A DNA stretch of 40,831 nt from Sphingobacteriales bacterium. GTDB taxonomy: Bacteria > Bacteroidota > Bacteroidia > Chitinophagales > Chitinophagaceae. The DNA is taken from assembly GCA_900299255.1 (NCBI GenBank), contig OMJB01000023.1:1-40831 (forward strand), in the 5' to 3' direction. Positions 7,594-18,486 of this stretch are shown here, in pieces; the first letter of the stretch is position 1, and each line of letters starts with the position of its first letter. The position numbers and the translations under genes are program-made. Under the pieces are notes generated by a model. That model saw nothing but the letters and a program-made list of their open reading frames with translations, was not told the DNA's origin and did no database searches.

Positions 7594-8805
7594 TCAAATA
7601 ATATTCTGCGCTGCTATCCAACCACTGCTCCAGGCGTGCTGGAAATTGTAGCCACCGGTAACTCCATCAACATCCAGTAATTCACCTGCGAAGAACAGTC
7701 CCGGTACTTTACGGCTTTGCATTGTCTGCGGGTCTATTTCAGATAGGGTAATGCCACCACAGGTTACAAATTCTTCTTTAAAAGTTGTCTTACCCTTTAC
7801 ATGATAAATGTCGCGAAGCAAATGTTCTGTCAGTTTGTTTTGTGCCGAGGCACTCAATTCACCCCATTTGACATCTTCTTTTATGCCACACTGCTGCACT
7901 ATGTATTCCCAAAGTCGCTTTGGCAGATTGAATGGGTTTTTGTTGTGTACCAGTTGCTTGCCTTGTTCTTTTCTGATCTCCAACAGCATTTCTTTGAGAT
8001 CATTATCTGATGTTTCATTCAGCCAGTTTACTATTATCTTGAAGTCGTAGTTTCTGTCTGCTAGCTCTCGTGCGCTGATTGCAGAGGTTTTCAATATTGC
8101 CGGACCACTCATCCCCCAATGGGTTATAAGTAAAGGACCTTGCTGCATTATTTTGGTGCCAGCTATCTTTATTGTCACTTCCGGTACGCTCACGCCCATT
8201 AGCTCAGTTACTGGGTGCCTGGGCATATTAAAGGTGAACAGCGAAGGCACTGGAGACTGAACGGTATGTCCGAGGTTTTCGATCCATTTGTACTGCTCCT
8301 TTTTGGGGAAGCCACCAGCTGCAATTATTACACGGTCGCATTCATAAATAGAGCTGTCCGCAAAATGGATGGCGAATTTACCGGTGGACAATAGTTCTAT
8401 TTTCTCCACCGCCTTGTGATAGAACACCTGAACCTTATTGCGCATCATTTCCTGCCAGATACAATCGATAATGGTTTGTGAAACGTCTGTGATGGGAAAC
8501 ATACGACCATCATCTTCTGTTTTCAATTTCACTTCCCTTTGCTCAAACCATTCAATTGTCTTGGCGGGTGGGAACCGGTGCAGAGATTTTTTGAGCAGCT
8601 GCCTGCCCCTTGGGTAATGTGCTGACATTTCGGTAATGTCGGTATGTGCGTGAGTGACATTACAGCGGCCACCGCCGGATGCTTTTACCTTCTGCAATGC
8701 CTTGCCGGTTTTCTCAAATACAGCCACTTCCTGCCCCTCTTTGTAAGGAATATTAGCAGCGGCAAAACACCCGGCAGCACCTGCGCCGATGATGGCTATT
8801 TTCAT
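7594..8805 (-). CDS. BaiN/HI0933 (YhiN) family FAD-dependent oxidoreductase
   Basis: 403 residues, the usual length. The N-terminal FAD-binding Rossmann motif is GAGAAGCFAA (residues 7-16), followed by the family-typical SGGGRCNVTH (around 42-51). A central IIAAGGFPKK strand binds the dinucleotide, and the C-terminal TCGGITLSEIDP, GLFFAGELLDVDGVTGGYNFQHAWSSG segment closes the FAD site. These HI0933-type flavoproteins are common and mostly uncharacterised; a distant relative, BaiN, reduces bile-acid intermediates, but that function should not be assumed here. Cytosolic. It lies 260 nt downstream of the malic enzyme gene on the same strand and is probably transcribed separately. Confidence 0.92.
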   Translation of the reverse strand: MKIAIIGAGAAGCFAAANIPYKEGQEVAVFEKTGKALQKVKASGGGRCNVTHAHTDITEMSAHYPRGRQLLKKSLHRFPPAKTIEWFEQREVKLKTEDDGRMFPITDVSQTIIDCIWQEMMRNKVQVFYHKAVEKIELLSTGKFAIHFADSSIYECDRVIIAAGGFPKKEQYKWIENLGHTVQSPVPSLFTFNMPRHPVTELMGVSVPEVTIKIAGTKIMQQGPLLITHWGMSGPAILKTSAISARELADRNYDFKIIVNWLNETSDNDLKEMLLEIRKEQGKQLVHNKNPFNLPKRLWEYIVQQCGIKEDVKWGELSASAQNKLTEHLLRDIYHVKGKTTFKEEFVTCGGITLSEIDPQTMQSRKVPGLFFAGELLDVDGVTGGYNFQHAWSSGWIAAQNII

Positions 8806-9065
8806 GCTTCAGGAATTGGGAATTGGTTATTTGGAATTTGTGATAGTGTGTTTAACTAGTGTTTTTAAATTATAGTTGCCTCCCTTAAAAATAAAAGCCG
8901 CAGGCGAAAATGGTTAATCTAATACCTTTTCCAATGTTTAAAAATTAAAAAAGATATTGGTTGTTTTATACAATCAATTATCCCGTCGAAACAACTGCTT
9001 GTATCTCAGGCTGTCTAACTTGTTGATTTGTTTGAGCGAAATTTCAAAATGTAAAAAACGATTTG

Positions 9066-11339
9066 CTATTTCCCCTTCACCTGCGCCTCTACTACACTCA
9101 ATGCGATAATATTCACTATCTGCCTTACTGAACTTCCCAGCTGCAGCACATATACAGGTTTGCGCAAGCCAAGTAATATTGGTCCCACTGCTTCTGCACC
9201 GCCCACTTCCTGTAGCAAGTGGTAGGCTATATTGCCTGCAGCCAGATTAGGGAATATGAGTACGTTAGGCGATTCATTTACAAGATCGCTGAAGGGGTAA
9301 TTTTCTTTCAGCAGGTCTTTATTAAATGCTACACCAGCCTGCACTTCGCCATCTATTACCAGGTCGGGGTGCTTTTGTTTGATGCGCTCCACGGCGTTGC
9401 GCACCAGATTGGCTTCGGGCGACATGCTACTGCCAAAGTTGGAATAGGACAGCATGGCTACCCGTGGTTTTATATTGAAGTTGTGCACCACATCGGCGGT
9501 GAGGAGGGTTATGTCTATTAGTTCATCCTCGGTTGGGTTGAAGTTCAAAGTAGTATCAGCGAAGAACAATGGCCCCTTTTTAGTGAGCATAATATACATG
9601 CCCGCTACTCTTTTTGTGCCTTCAGACATGCCTATTATTTCCAGTGCGGGCCTGATGGTGTCAGTGTATTTGCGGGTAAGGCCGGATATCATTGCGTCTG
9701 CCTCTCCGCAGTTTACCATCATACAGCCAAAATACGTGCGCTCGCGCATTGCTTTTTTAGCCTCATACAGGTTATAGCCTCGCCGTTGTCTTTTTTCAAA
9801 AAAGCGCTCTCCGAACTCGTTGCGTTTTTTCTCAAATTGGTCACTCTTGGGATCCATTATCTCCACATTTTCCAGATGAAGGTTGTTTTCCTCAATAAGT
9901 TTGCGAATCCTATTTTCATTGCCCAGCAATATAGGTATGGCTATACCCTCATCGCTGGCAATCTGAGCTGCTTTGAGCGTTTTAATGTTTTCGGCTTCAG
10001 CAAAAACCACTTTTTTAGGATTCTGCTTTGCTTTATTGATAATGAACCTAAGCAGGTTATCATCAGTGCCCAGGCGGCGGTATAATTCTGACTCATACGC
10101 CTCCCAGTCGGTAATTATTCTTTTAGCTACCCCACTGTCAATTGCAGCCTTTGCCACGGCAGTAGATACTTTCACTAACAGCCTCGGATCCAATGGTTTG
10201 GGTATAATGTATTGCGGGCCGTAGTTCAGGACTGCATTGTTATATGCTACGTTCACAATGTCAGGAACCGGTTCTTTTGCGAGCGCAGCAAGTGCTTTTA
10301 CGGCTGCCAGCTTCATTTCTTCATTGATGCTGTGGGCCCTGACGTCGAGGGCTCCTCTGAAAATATAGGGGAACCCCAGTACATTGTTGACCTGATTGGG
10401 GTAGTCGCTCCTGCCGGTTGCCATGATTACATCGGGGCGGGCAGCAATGGCATCATCATAAGTGATCTCAGGGTTCGGATTGGCGAGGGCGAAAACAATT
10501 GGTTTGGTGTTCATGCTTCTGACCATGTCCTGAGAAACAACGTTTGCCTTTGATAAGCCAATAAATACATCGGCTCCTGCCATTGCCTCCTGCAGGGTTA
10601 TTGCCTCCATATCCTTGGCAAACTGGGTTTTATATTCATCCAGGTCACCGCGGCTTTTTACAATCAGGCCCTTGCTGTCAAACATAAAAATGTTGTCAAC
10701 GCTAGCACCCAGTGCCAGATATATCTTGCAGCATGAAATTGCAGATGCACCCGCTCCGCTTACCACAATTTTTACATTCCCGATATTCTTTTTAACAATA
10801 TCCAGCGCATTCAGCAGGGCGGCCCCGCTGATGATGGCCGTGCCATGCTGATCATCGTGCATGATGGGGATATTGAGCTCTTTTTTTAACCTTTTCTCTA
10901 TTTCAAAGCACTCTGGTGCTTTGATGTCTTCCAGGTTAATACCACCAAAGGTAGGTTCGAGTGCTTTTACCACTTTCACGAATTCATCAATCTCCCTTAC
11001 ATTGAGCTCAATGTCAAATACATCAATATCGGCATATATCTTAAACAGCAAGCCTTTTCCTTCCATCACAGGTTTTGAAGCTTCCGGGCCGATGTCTCCC
11101 AGCCCCAATACTGCAGTACCGTTTGAGATCACTGCTACCAGGTTTCCTTTTGCGGTATACCGGTAAACATCATCAGGGTTGGCATGGATTTCCATACATG
11201 GTTCAGCCACACCTGGCGAATAGGCTAAAGCCAGGTCTCTCTGCGTCTTGGTTTCTTTTGTGGGAACAACTTCAATTTTGCCCGGCCTTACTTTTTCATG
11301 GTATTCCAGTGCGTCTTCTTTTCTTATCAGTTGTGCCAT
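9066..11339 (-). CDS. maeB: NADP-dependent malic enzyme with C-terminal phosphotransacetylase-like domain
   Basis: 757 residues, the standard size of MaeB-type fusions. It oxidatively decarboxylates malate to pyruvate with NADP reduction, linking the TCA cycle to NADPH and acetyl-CoA supply. The N-terminal malic domain has catalytic Tyr40 in [12 protein letters not shown] and Lys95 in MEGKGLLFK, then [18 protein letters not shown] and a Rossmann stretch [11 protein letters not shown]. From about residue 430 a phosphotransacetylase-like domain follows ([34 protein letters not shown]); in known MaeB proteins this part is regulatory (acetyl-CoA sensing) rather than catalytic. Monocistronic by spacing. 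mdh, whose product shares the malate pool, is 20 kb away. Confidence 0.95.
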   Translation of the reverse strand: MAQLIRKEDALEYHEKVRPGKIEVVPTKETKTQRDLALAYSPGVAEPCMEIHANPDDVYRYTAKGNLVAVISNGTAVLGLGDIGPEASKPVMEGKGLLFKIYADIDVFDIELNVREIDEFVKVVKALEPTFGGINLEDIKAPECFEIEKRLKKELNIPIMHDDQHGTAIISGAALLNALDIVKKNIGNVKIVVSGAGASAISCCKIYLALGASVDNIFMFDSKGLIVKSRGDLDEYKTQFAKDMEAITLQEAMAGADVFIGLSKANVVSQDMVRSMNTKPIVFALANPNPEITYDDAIAARPDVIMATGRSDYPNQVNNVLGFPYIFRGALDVRAHSINEEMKLAAVKALAALAKEPVPDIVNVAYNNAVLNYGPQYIIPKPLDPRLLVKVSTAVAKAAIDSGVAKRIITDWEAYESELYRRLGTDDNLLRFIINKAKQNPKKVVFAEAENIKTLKAAQIASDEGIAIPILLGNENRIRKLIEENNLHLENVEIMDPKSDQFEKKRNEFGERFFEKRQRRGYNLYEAKKAMRERTYFGCMMVNCGEADAMISGLTRKYTDTIRPALEIIGMSEGTKRVAGMYIMLTKKGPLFFADTTLNFNPTEDELIDITLLTADVVHNFNIKPRVAMLSYSNFGSSMSPEANLVRNAVERIKQKHPDLVIDGEVQAGVAFNKDLLKENYPFSDLVNESPNVLIFPNLAAGNIAYHLLQEVGGAEAVGPILLGLRKPVYVLQLGSSVRQIVNIIALSVVEAQVKGK

Positions 11340-11748
11340 CAGGGATATGTTTGAGGTGCCGAAGTTACGAATTCAGTGAGGAAATTAAAGAAGCGGCAGA
11401 TACCCCAGGTAAGGAGATTAAATATGATTTCCTATGCAATATGTATGCAGCTACTGAGCCATAGCGAATCTATTTTGCCGGTAACCAAAGAAATACCACA
11501 AAAACAACGTCTTAAATACATCGGATTACATTAATTGAACCCGAAGCATCTGCCGGGCTAAGTGTTAAAAAATGATTTTACATGGCTAAATAAATTATAT
11601 ACAAATAGGTACTTCGCAATTAGTATAAATCAGATTGAAATTGTTAAATTTGCCCGTTAACCTACGTGAAAAATGTTTGTTTTAATGCCGGAAATATTTT
11701 CTGGCATGAGTGAAGCAAATGCTTGTAAGAAATATTAAATTATATAAA
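11340..11748. other. Divergent intergenic region, malic enzyme / Ig-repeat protein
   Basis: AT-rich and without a credible gene. It contains a TAAATTTG box at 11645-11652 that fits the Bacteroidota -7 consensus for rightward transcription, about 97 nt upstream of ATG 11749; no matching TTTG box is seen at the expected distance. Nothing else recognisable. Confidence 0.55.
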
Positions 11749-13812
11749 ATGAAAAGAAGCTTTTACTTATCGAATTTGTTGTTTTTCTGTGCCATCTTCT
11801 TCTCTGTAGCAGCAAATGCAACCGTGCCTACCGTACATACACACCCAAAAAATGACACGGTGTGTGCCGGAACAGTAGCCAGTTTTTTCATTTCGGCTAC
11901 CGATACTCCCGGTACAGACCCGATGACATATTCGTGGCTGGTTTCAACAAATGCAGGAGCAACCTGGGATACAGTAAGAGATACTACCTTTTATGCTGGT
12001 GCAGGAACGGATACCCTGAAGGTAACTTCCAGAATGATGCTAAATGGTTACTGGTATAAGGGTGTGGCCCACAACTCTTCTGGCCTGGATATTTCAAACT
12101 ACGCTTTATTGAAAGTGGATACAGGCTTTGCTGGTGCCATAAGCGGGCCAAATTCAATCTGCAGAAGCGGAACAGTTACTTTTTCCAGTTCTGTGGGCGG
12201 AGGCACATGGTCTTCAAGCGATTTGTCTCTGGCATCAATTAACAGCACATCAGGATTTCTGACTGCAACTGCTTCCGGTTTCGGTTATGATACGGTTAAA
12301 TATACGATTACAAACATCTGTGGAACTTACGTTTCGTGGATGGTGGTACATATTGATTCAGCGGTTACTGCTCAGCCAATTGTTGGGCCAACAGTTACCT
12401 GCTCCGGGCACTATATCATGCTTACCAATGCAAACACAATTGGTACACACGTATGGACAAGCAGCTTGCCAGGCGTAGCTACAGTGAGCTCTGCTGGAAT
12501 GGTCGTTGGTACAGGATGGGGAAATACAGTTATAGGTTATTCTTTCACCAACGCATGCAGTTCTGTTTCTTCGTTTATTACAGTTCATTTGGATACTACT
12601 CTTGCTGCCGGTGTTATTTCAGGCCCTTCACATGTTTGCCGTGGATCGTGGATGCACTTATCTGAAACCGTAAGCGGTGGTACCTGGATCAGCAGCAATA
12701 CAGCGGTAGCAGTAGTTGACGGCAGCGGTAACGTAACAGGTGTTTATCAGGGTGTTGCTACCATTTCCTACTACAGTTCAAACGGCTGCGGTGCAAGCAT
12801 AGCAACTCATCCGGTTACTGTTGATGCCCCTGCAAGTATCATTTATGGAATTGACAGTGTTGGCGTTGGTTTAACAAGGACATTATTTGATACCACTATC
12901 GGAGGTGTATGGTCTGTAGCTGATACTTCAATTGCTCATGTTGATTCTGTTGGCGTATTTACTGGTGTTTCCATAGGGGTTACTACTGCATCTTATACTG
13001 TAACAAACAGCTGTGGGACAACTGTTGCAACAGTACCTTTTTATGTGGGTGCTATACCAACTGGTGGGGCTATAACCGGGGCTGATTCAGTTTGTTTAGG
13101 CGATTCAATATTGCTTACAAACCCGACTGCTCCAGGGGGTATATGGGCCAGCGCAGCAGATACTCAGGCTACAGTATCTGCAGGTGGGAGCGTGAAAGGC
13201 CTTATGTATGGGCCGGTAAATATTTCTTACACTTATACAAACGGATTTGGAACGACAACAATTGTAAAAACAATATTTGTAAATCAGCCGCCAGTGATAA
13301 CTGTAACTGGGCCGTCTATTGTAAGTATTGGCGTCAATTATTTCCTGAGAGCGGTTCCATGGGGCGGTGTTTGGACTCAGTCTAATTCTAGTGTTGGTAT
13401 TATTCTTGCACAACTGGATTCGTTCAGCCTGGTATCATATGCGTCAATTATTATAAATGAACTCGGAACACCAGACGTATTTACTTACACTTTGCATAAC
13501 ACATGTGGAAACAGAAGTGCAACTTATAATGCTCCTACTGAGCTTGGGGTAGCAAATGTTTCTGGAAATGAAGGTAAGCTGCTAATCGCACCAAATCCGG
13601 CTTCAGGTCAGATTACGCTCAATCTTGAGACACCTGCTACCGGCAATGCTACCGTGACTATTACCAATGTTGTTGGTGAGAAAATGAAAGAATTTACAAT
13701 GCCGGTTAATAAAAATTACGAGCTGAATCTGGATGTTCCATCAGGATTGTATTTTATTAATGCAACATCTGGAAACGAAACTTTCACTGGAAAAATAATT
13801 ATCAACAGATAA
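11749..13812 (+). CDS. Secreted Ig-like repeat protein with type A T9SS C-terminal sorting domain
   Basis: 687 residues from ATG 11749, chosen over TTG/GTG-like starts upstream because it opens a signal peptide (MKRSFYLSNLLFFCAIFFSVAANA). An Ig-like N-terminal domain (~25-125) is followed by six ~77-residue repeats starting near residues 126, 205, 284, 361, 436 and 514. Their core is GGxWxS...V...G.v.G...isYt.tn.CG, reminiscent of bacterial Ig-like (Big_2) domains. Repeats 1-3 each hold two Cys; repeats 4 and 6 keep only the second and repeat 5 only the first. Residues ~607-687 (LLIAPNPASGQITLNL...VPSGLYFINAT...FTGKIIINR) are a type A T9SS sorting domain, so the protein should be exported by T9SS and anchored at, or released from, the cell surface. 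An adhesin or matrix role is likely but unproved. Confidence 0.88.
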   Translation: MKRSFYLSNLLFFCAIFFSVAANATVPTVHTHPKNDTVCAGTVASFFISATDTPGTDPMTYSWLVSTNAGATWDTVRDTTFYAGAGTDTLKVTSRMMLNGYWYKGVAHNSSGLDISNYALLKVDTGFAGAISGPNSICRSGTVTFSSSVGGGTWSSSDLSLASINSTSGFLTATASGFGYDTVKYTITNICGTYVSWMVVHIDSAVTAQPIVGPTVTCSGHYIMLTNANTIGTHVWTSSLPGVATVSSAGMVVGTGWGNTVIGYSFTNACSSVSSFITVHLDTTLAAGVISGPSHVCRGSWMHLSETVSGGTWISSNTAVAVVDGSGNVTGVYQGVATISYYSSNGCGASIATHPVTVDAPASIIYGIDSVGVGLTRTLFDTTIGGVWSVADTSIAHVDSVGVFTGVSIGVTTASYTVTNSCGTTVATVPFYVGAIPTGGAITGADSVCLGDSILLTNPTAPGGIWASAADTQATVSAGGSVKGLMYGPVNISYTYTNGFGTTTIVKTIFVNQPPVITVTGPSIVSIGVNYFLRAVPWGGVWTQSNSSVGIILAQLDSFSLVSYASIIINELGTPDVFTYTLHNTCGNRSATYNAPTELGVANVSGNEGKLLIAPNPASGQITLNLETPATGNATVTITNVVGEKMKEFTMPVNKNYELNLDVPSGLYFINATSGNETFTGKIIINR

Positions 13813-13834
13813 ACTTTTAACTAAGCAGATACTC

Positions 13835-13863
13835 AAAAGGGTTGGCTCGTGCCAACCCTTTTT
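13835..13863 (+). terminator. Intrinsic terminator after the Ig-repeat protein
   Basis: AAAAGGGTTGGC and GCCAACCCTTTT form a perfect 12-bp stem with a TCGT loop and end in a T run, 22 nt after the stop codon. Confidence 0.85.
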
Positions 13864-13882
13864 AATGTCAATTAACATAGAT

Positions 13883-13917
13883 GTTGTTTAAAAAGACTTG
13901 ATTATGGACTATTTTTG
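13883..13917 (+). promoter_or_regulatory. Probable promoter of enolase gene
   Basis: GTTG at 13883-13886 and TATTTTTG at 13910-13917 (exact TAnnTTTG) are 23 nt apart. The -7 box is 24 nt before the enolase ATG. Confidence 0.45.
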
Positions 13918-13935
13918 CATTTCAAAACAAACTGA

Positions 13936-15231
<1,296 letters not shown>

Positions 15232-15345
15232 GAGATTAAACTATTGAGGTTTTTGGTATTTGCAAATTGCGTAATTTTAGTGCAGAAAATACAGTGCTGA
15301 GCATAGAGCGGATCAGTTGTAGTGTAAAAACAAAATCAGGGCAGG

Positions 15346-15648
15346 ATGCTGAAAAAAATATTCAGGGTTGTAACAAATAAATTTTTGCTGACAGCAGTTT
15401 TTTTCGCTGTCTGGACGATTTACTTTGATCAGAACGACTGGGTAACGATGCAGCAGCGCCAGAAAGAGTTGAAGAATGTGAAAGAGAACATAGCCTACCT
15501 GAATACTGAAATAGCAAGGCTGGCTGCAGAAAGGAACGGGCTGATGGCGGATCCGGCAAAAATTGAAAAATATGCACGCGAAAATTACAGAATGAAGCAC
15601 GATGGCGAAGATGTATATGTGATAGAATCAGAAAACCCATCAAAGTGA
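15346..15648 (+). CDS. Septum formation initiator family protein (DivIC/FtsB-like)
   Basis: 100 residues. It has a single membrane helix near residues 12-27 (FLLTAVFFAVWTIYFD) and a coiled coil at about 33-66 (QQRQKELKNVKENIAYLNTEI), then the typical DPAKIEKYARENYRMKHDGEDVYVI ending. The topology is cytoplasmic N-terminus with coiled coil in the periplasm, matching FtsB/DivIC, which bridge FtsL and FtsQ-type proteins in the divisome. The position after enolase mirrors many bacterial genomes. Start supported by the basic N-terminus just before the helix. Confidence 0.9.
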   Translation: MLKKIFRVVTNKFLLTAVFFAVWTIYFDQNDWVTMQQRQKELKNVKENIAYLNTEIARLAAERNGLMADPAKIEKYARENYRMKHDGEDVYVIESENPSK

Positions 15649-15668
15649 TGTTATATCATTTCTGAGTC

Positions 15669-15696
15669 AATAAAACCACCTTCGGGTGGTTTTATT
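15669..15696 (+). terminator. Intrinsic terminator after the DivIC-like gene
   Basis: AATAAAACCACC and GGTGGTTTTATT form a perfect 12-bp stem with the stable TTCG tetraloop; T-rich sequence follows. Confidence 0.85.
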
Positions 15697-15842
15697 GTTT
15701 TGGAATATCCGTGCAGACCGGGAAACAATATAGTATTTCGCTATTCGGTAATAAATAAGAAATGGCGTAAATGAAAACGTAGCAGACAACGAATTTGTAA
15801 AATAATACTCAACTTTGACCACAAAATGACCACCAGACTGTA

Positions 15843-16343
15843 ATGATAACAATTATCTCAGGCACCAACCGTGCAGACAGCATGACCTTAAGGACAGCAA
15901 ATCTTTATTATAAACTGATTTCAGAGCATACGCCTGATGTGAAGTTGCTCTCACTGGAGAACAAAAAAGTGTGGGAAAAGGGCGAAGAGATGAAAGCGAT
16001 AGAACAGGAGTACCTGATTCCTGCTGATAAATTATTGCTCATTATGCCGGAATATAATGCCAGCTTCCCTGGGATTCTGAAAGTGATGATGGATAACTGC
16101 GACATTAGAAAATCATGGTGGCACAAAAAGGCTGCACTTGTTGGGTTATCGGATGGGCGGGCCGGTAACCTGCGCGGCCTGGAGCATATGACATCTATAC
16201 TGCACTACATGAAAGTGAATGTGCTGTATGACAAACTGCTGCTCTCAAAAATCAATGAAGAGATGGACAAAAGCGGTACACTGCTGAAACCCGCCACCGA
16301 ACAGCTGATCAAAGATCAGATAACACACTTTCTGAAATTTTAA
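15843..16343 (+). CDS. NADPH-dependent FMN reductase-like flavoprotein
   Basis: 166 residues with a flavodoxin-like fold. The N-terminal ISGTNRADSMT segment (about residues 4-14) is the FMN phosphate-binding loop, and LLIMPEYNASFPGILKVMMD (around 65-84) carries the PEYN-type motif of NADPH-dependent FMN/azo/chromate/quinone reductases. The family transfers electrons from NAD(P)H via FMN to quinones or other acceptors in the cytosol. The tail is shorter than in some members. The gene is 8 nt upstream of the metallophosphoesterase gene, so the two likely share a transcript. Confidence 0.85.
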   Translation: MITIISGTNRADSMTLRTANLYYKLISEHTPDVKLLSLENKKVWEKGEEMKAIEQEYLIPADKLLLIMPEYNASFPGILKVMMDNCDIRKSWWHKKAALVGLSDGRAGNLRGLEHMTSILHYMKVNVLYDKLLLSKINEEMDKSGTLLKPATEQLIKDQITHFLKF

Positions 16344-16351
16344 TCTTACTG

Positions 16352-17605
16352 ATGATACTGCGCTTGATAATTATCCTGAGCATTTTGGGGCTTGCTGAAT
16401 ATTACAGCCTGATAGTTGTGCGGTCAGCATTGAAAAGTCTGCCATCAGTGTGGCGGGTCAGCCTTACTGCAATTTATATGTTGCTGACGGTCATAACCTG
16501 GCTAGGATTTATTTTTTTCAGACAGATCAACTGGGCCTCTATGCCGCATCTGCTCCGGAACATCTATATATCATTTGTATTAGGGTTTGTGGTGGGCAAG
16601 ATACTGGTGCTGATGATAATGCTGGTGGACGATATCAGAAGGCTTGTTACATGGCTGATTACATCGCTGGCATATGGAGGCAAAGCAGTGGATGATGCTC
16701 AGCCCGGCGGCGGAATAGAGCGTTCTGAATTTTTAAAAAGAACTGCATTGGTACTGGGCGGGCTATCGTTGCTTGGGTTTACATACGGGATCACCAACAG
16801 GTATAAATACAGGGTGCGGAAGGTGAAGCTGGATCTGGCAGGTATTCCGAATGGCTTCAAAGGAATGAAAATTGTGCAGATAAGTGATATACATACCGGT
16901 AGTTTTGACGACCACAGTGCTGTACTTCACGGCATTGAGCGTGTGATGGATCAGAATGCTGATATGATATTATTTACCGGAGACCTGGTCAATAACCATG
17001 CTGATGAGGTAGATGCCAGATATCAGGAGATTTTCTCTAAGCTGAAAGCACCTATGGGTGTTTACTCAACACTGGGCAACCATGATTACGGAGACTATGT
17101 GCAGTGGCCAACAAAAGAAGCCAAAGTTGCCAATCTGAATACACTTAAAGATACTCATGGTAAGATGGGATGGCGGCTGCTGATGAATGAGCATGTGGTA
17201 CTGGAGAGAGGTGGTGATAAAATAGCACTGATTGGTATAGAAAACTGGAGCGCCAAAGCCAACTTTCCTAAATACGGCGACCTGAGCAAAGCATACCATG
17301 GACTTAAAGAAAAGGATATTTCGTTTAAGATATTGATGTCGCACGACCCATCGCACTGGCATGGCCAGGTACTGCAAGACTACAAAGATGTGAACCTTAC
17401 GCTAAGCGGGCACACACACGGTATGCAGTTTGGCGTGGAAAGCAAATGGCTGAAATGGAGCCCGGTTCAGTATATTTACAATGAATGGGCAGGGCTGTAT
17501 TCGCAGGGCGATCAGCATCTGTATGTGAACCGTGGTTTCGGTTTTCTGGGATATCCGGGCAGGCTTGGGGTAATGCCGGAGATAACGGTATTTGAGCTTG
17601 CGTAG
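16352..17605 (+). CDS. Membrane-anchored calcineurin-like metallophosphoesterase (YkuE-type)
   Basis: 417 residues. The first ~95 contain three hydrophobic segments (about 2-20, 30-50, 65-90), then a basic/hydrophobic stretch near 125-145 (ERSEFLKRTALVLGGLSLLGF) that resembles a Tat-like or membrane anchor but lacks the twin Arg. The catalytic domain follows from residue ~170: D179-x-H181 (SDIHTGS), a GD motif (FTGDLVNNHADE), G242-N-H-D245, SHDP and G353-H-T-H356, the complete dimetal site. Relatives act as phosphodiesterases, some on UDP-sugar or phospholipid precursors, but the substrate here is unknown. Probably cotranscribed with the upstream flavoprotein. Confidence 0.9.
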   Translation: MILRLIIILSILGLAEYYSLIVVRSALKSLPSVWRVSLTAIYMLLTVITWLGFIFFRQINWASMPHLLRNIYISFVLGFVVGKILVLMIMLVDDIRRLVTWLITSLAYGGKAVDDAQPGGGIERSEFLKRTALVLGGLSLLGFTYGITNRYKYRVRKVKLDLAGIPNGFKGMKIVQISDIHTGSFDDHSAVLHGIERVMDQNADMILFTGDLVNNHADEVDARYQEIFSKLKAPMGVYSTLGNHDYGDYVQWPTKEAKVANLNTLKDTHGKMGWRLLMNEHVVLERGGDKIALIGIENWSAKANFPKYGDLSKAYHGLKEKDISFKILMSHDPSHWHGQVLQDYKDVNLTLSGHTHGMQFGVESKWLKWSPVQYIYNEWAGLYSQGDQHLYVNRGFGFLGYPGRLGVMPEITVFELA

Positions 17606-17634
17606 GTCGTTTGTTACTGTAGTTTATGGAATTC

Positions 17635-17664
17635 GTTCGTTTCTGCATCTAATTAGAAACGAAC
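17635..17664 (+). promoter_or_regulatory. 10-bp inverted repeat immediately upstream of the TonB start
   Basis: GTTCGTTTCT (17635-17644) and AGAAACGAAC (17655-17664) are perfect inverted repeats with a 10-nt loop, ending 4 nt before ATG 17669. There is no T tract, so it does not look like a terminator. It could be an operator or a hairpin masking the ribosome-binding region. Confidence 0.55.
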
Positions 17665-17668
17665 AATT

Positions 17669-18466
17669 ATGGAAACCCAAAAACTATTGCAAGCCGACTA
17701 TCTGGATATCATCTACGATCAGCGCAACAAGAACTATGGTGGCTACGAACTGCGTAAAAATTATGACCGGCGTGTCAGGAAAGCTACCCTGATGTTGCTG
17801 GTAGGCGTCGTGGGGTTGAGCAGTTTTTCGTTAATCAACATTCGAAAGCCTGCTATGGCAATTGTAAATAAAACCCCCGTGTCTCCTACGGATGTATACA
17901 TCCCGCCGCCAAGAACATCGCCAAAAATATTGCCTCCTGAACAGCCTGTTGCTGCACTCAAACAGGTTAATACGCACAAGTTTACCGATCCGGTTATTAC
18001 AGATGATCCGGTACTGCCAGATCAGCAAATGACCGAGAACAAGCAATTGGTAAACGCAAATCCGGGCACTACGACCAATGTTGAATCTCCTGATCTGGTA
18101 CCCGGAGTAAGCGGCCACCCGGGCACAGGTGTAACACAGCCGCCTGTGCTAGCCGAGAACAAAATACTGGTATATGTAGAGCAAATGCCGCAGTTTAATG
18201 GTAGTATAGAAGACTATCTCGCCAGTAATTTGCATTATCCGGAATCGGCCCGCTCGAGCAATATTGAAGGCAGGGTTGTTGTGCAGTTTGTAGTGAATGA
18301 AAATGGCAGCGTAAGCGATGTGCAGCTAATGCGCGGAATAGGCGGAGGCTGCGATGAGGAAGCGGTGCGTATAATTAGCAGCATGCCGAAATGGCGGTCG
18401 GGCAAGCAAAATGGCAAAGCAGTGAAAGTGTTATTTACACTGCCGATTAAGTTTGTACTGAACTAA
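17669..18466 (+). CDS. TonB family energy-transducing protein
   Basis: 265 residues. The cytosolic start METQKLLQADYLDIIYDQRNKNYGGYELR is the N-terminal form commonly seen in Bacteroidota TonB proteins. A single membrane helix lies at about residues 32-54, a Pro-rich periplasmic linker at about 75-95 (PPPRTSPKILPPEQP), and a TonB C-terminal domain at about 170-265 (YPESARSSNIEGRVVVQF, VNENGSVSDVQLMRGIGGGCDEEAVR, MPKWRSGKQNGKAVKV). It couples the proton motive force (with ExbB/ExbD, not in this window) to outer-membrane TonB-dependent receptors. No partner gene adjoins it. An inverted repeat sits directly before the start codon. Confidence 0.93.
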   Translation: METQKLLQADYLDIIYDQRNKNYGGYELRKNYDRRVRKATLMLLVGVVGLSSFSLINIRKPAMAIVNKTPVSPTDVYIPPPRTSPKILPPEQPVAALKQVNTHKFTDPVITDDPVLPDQQMTENKQLVNANPGTTTNVESPDLVPGVSGHPGTGVTQPPVLAENKILVYVEQMPQFNGSIEDYLASNLHYPESARSSNIEGRVVVQFVVNENGSVSDVQLMRGIGGGCDEEAVRIISSMPKWRSGKQNGKAVKVLFTLPIKFVLN

Positions 18467-18486
18467 TGAGACTCTGGCGATGTCGG

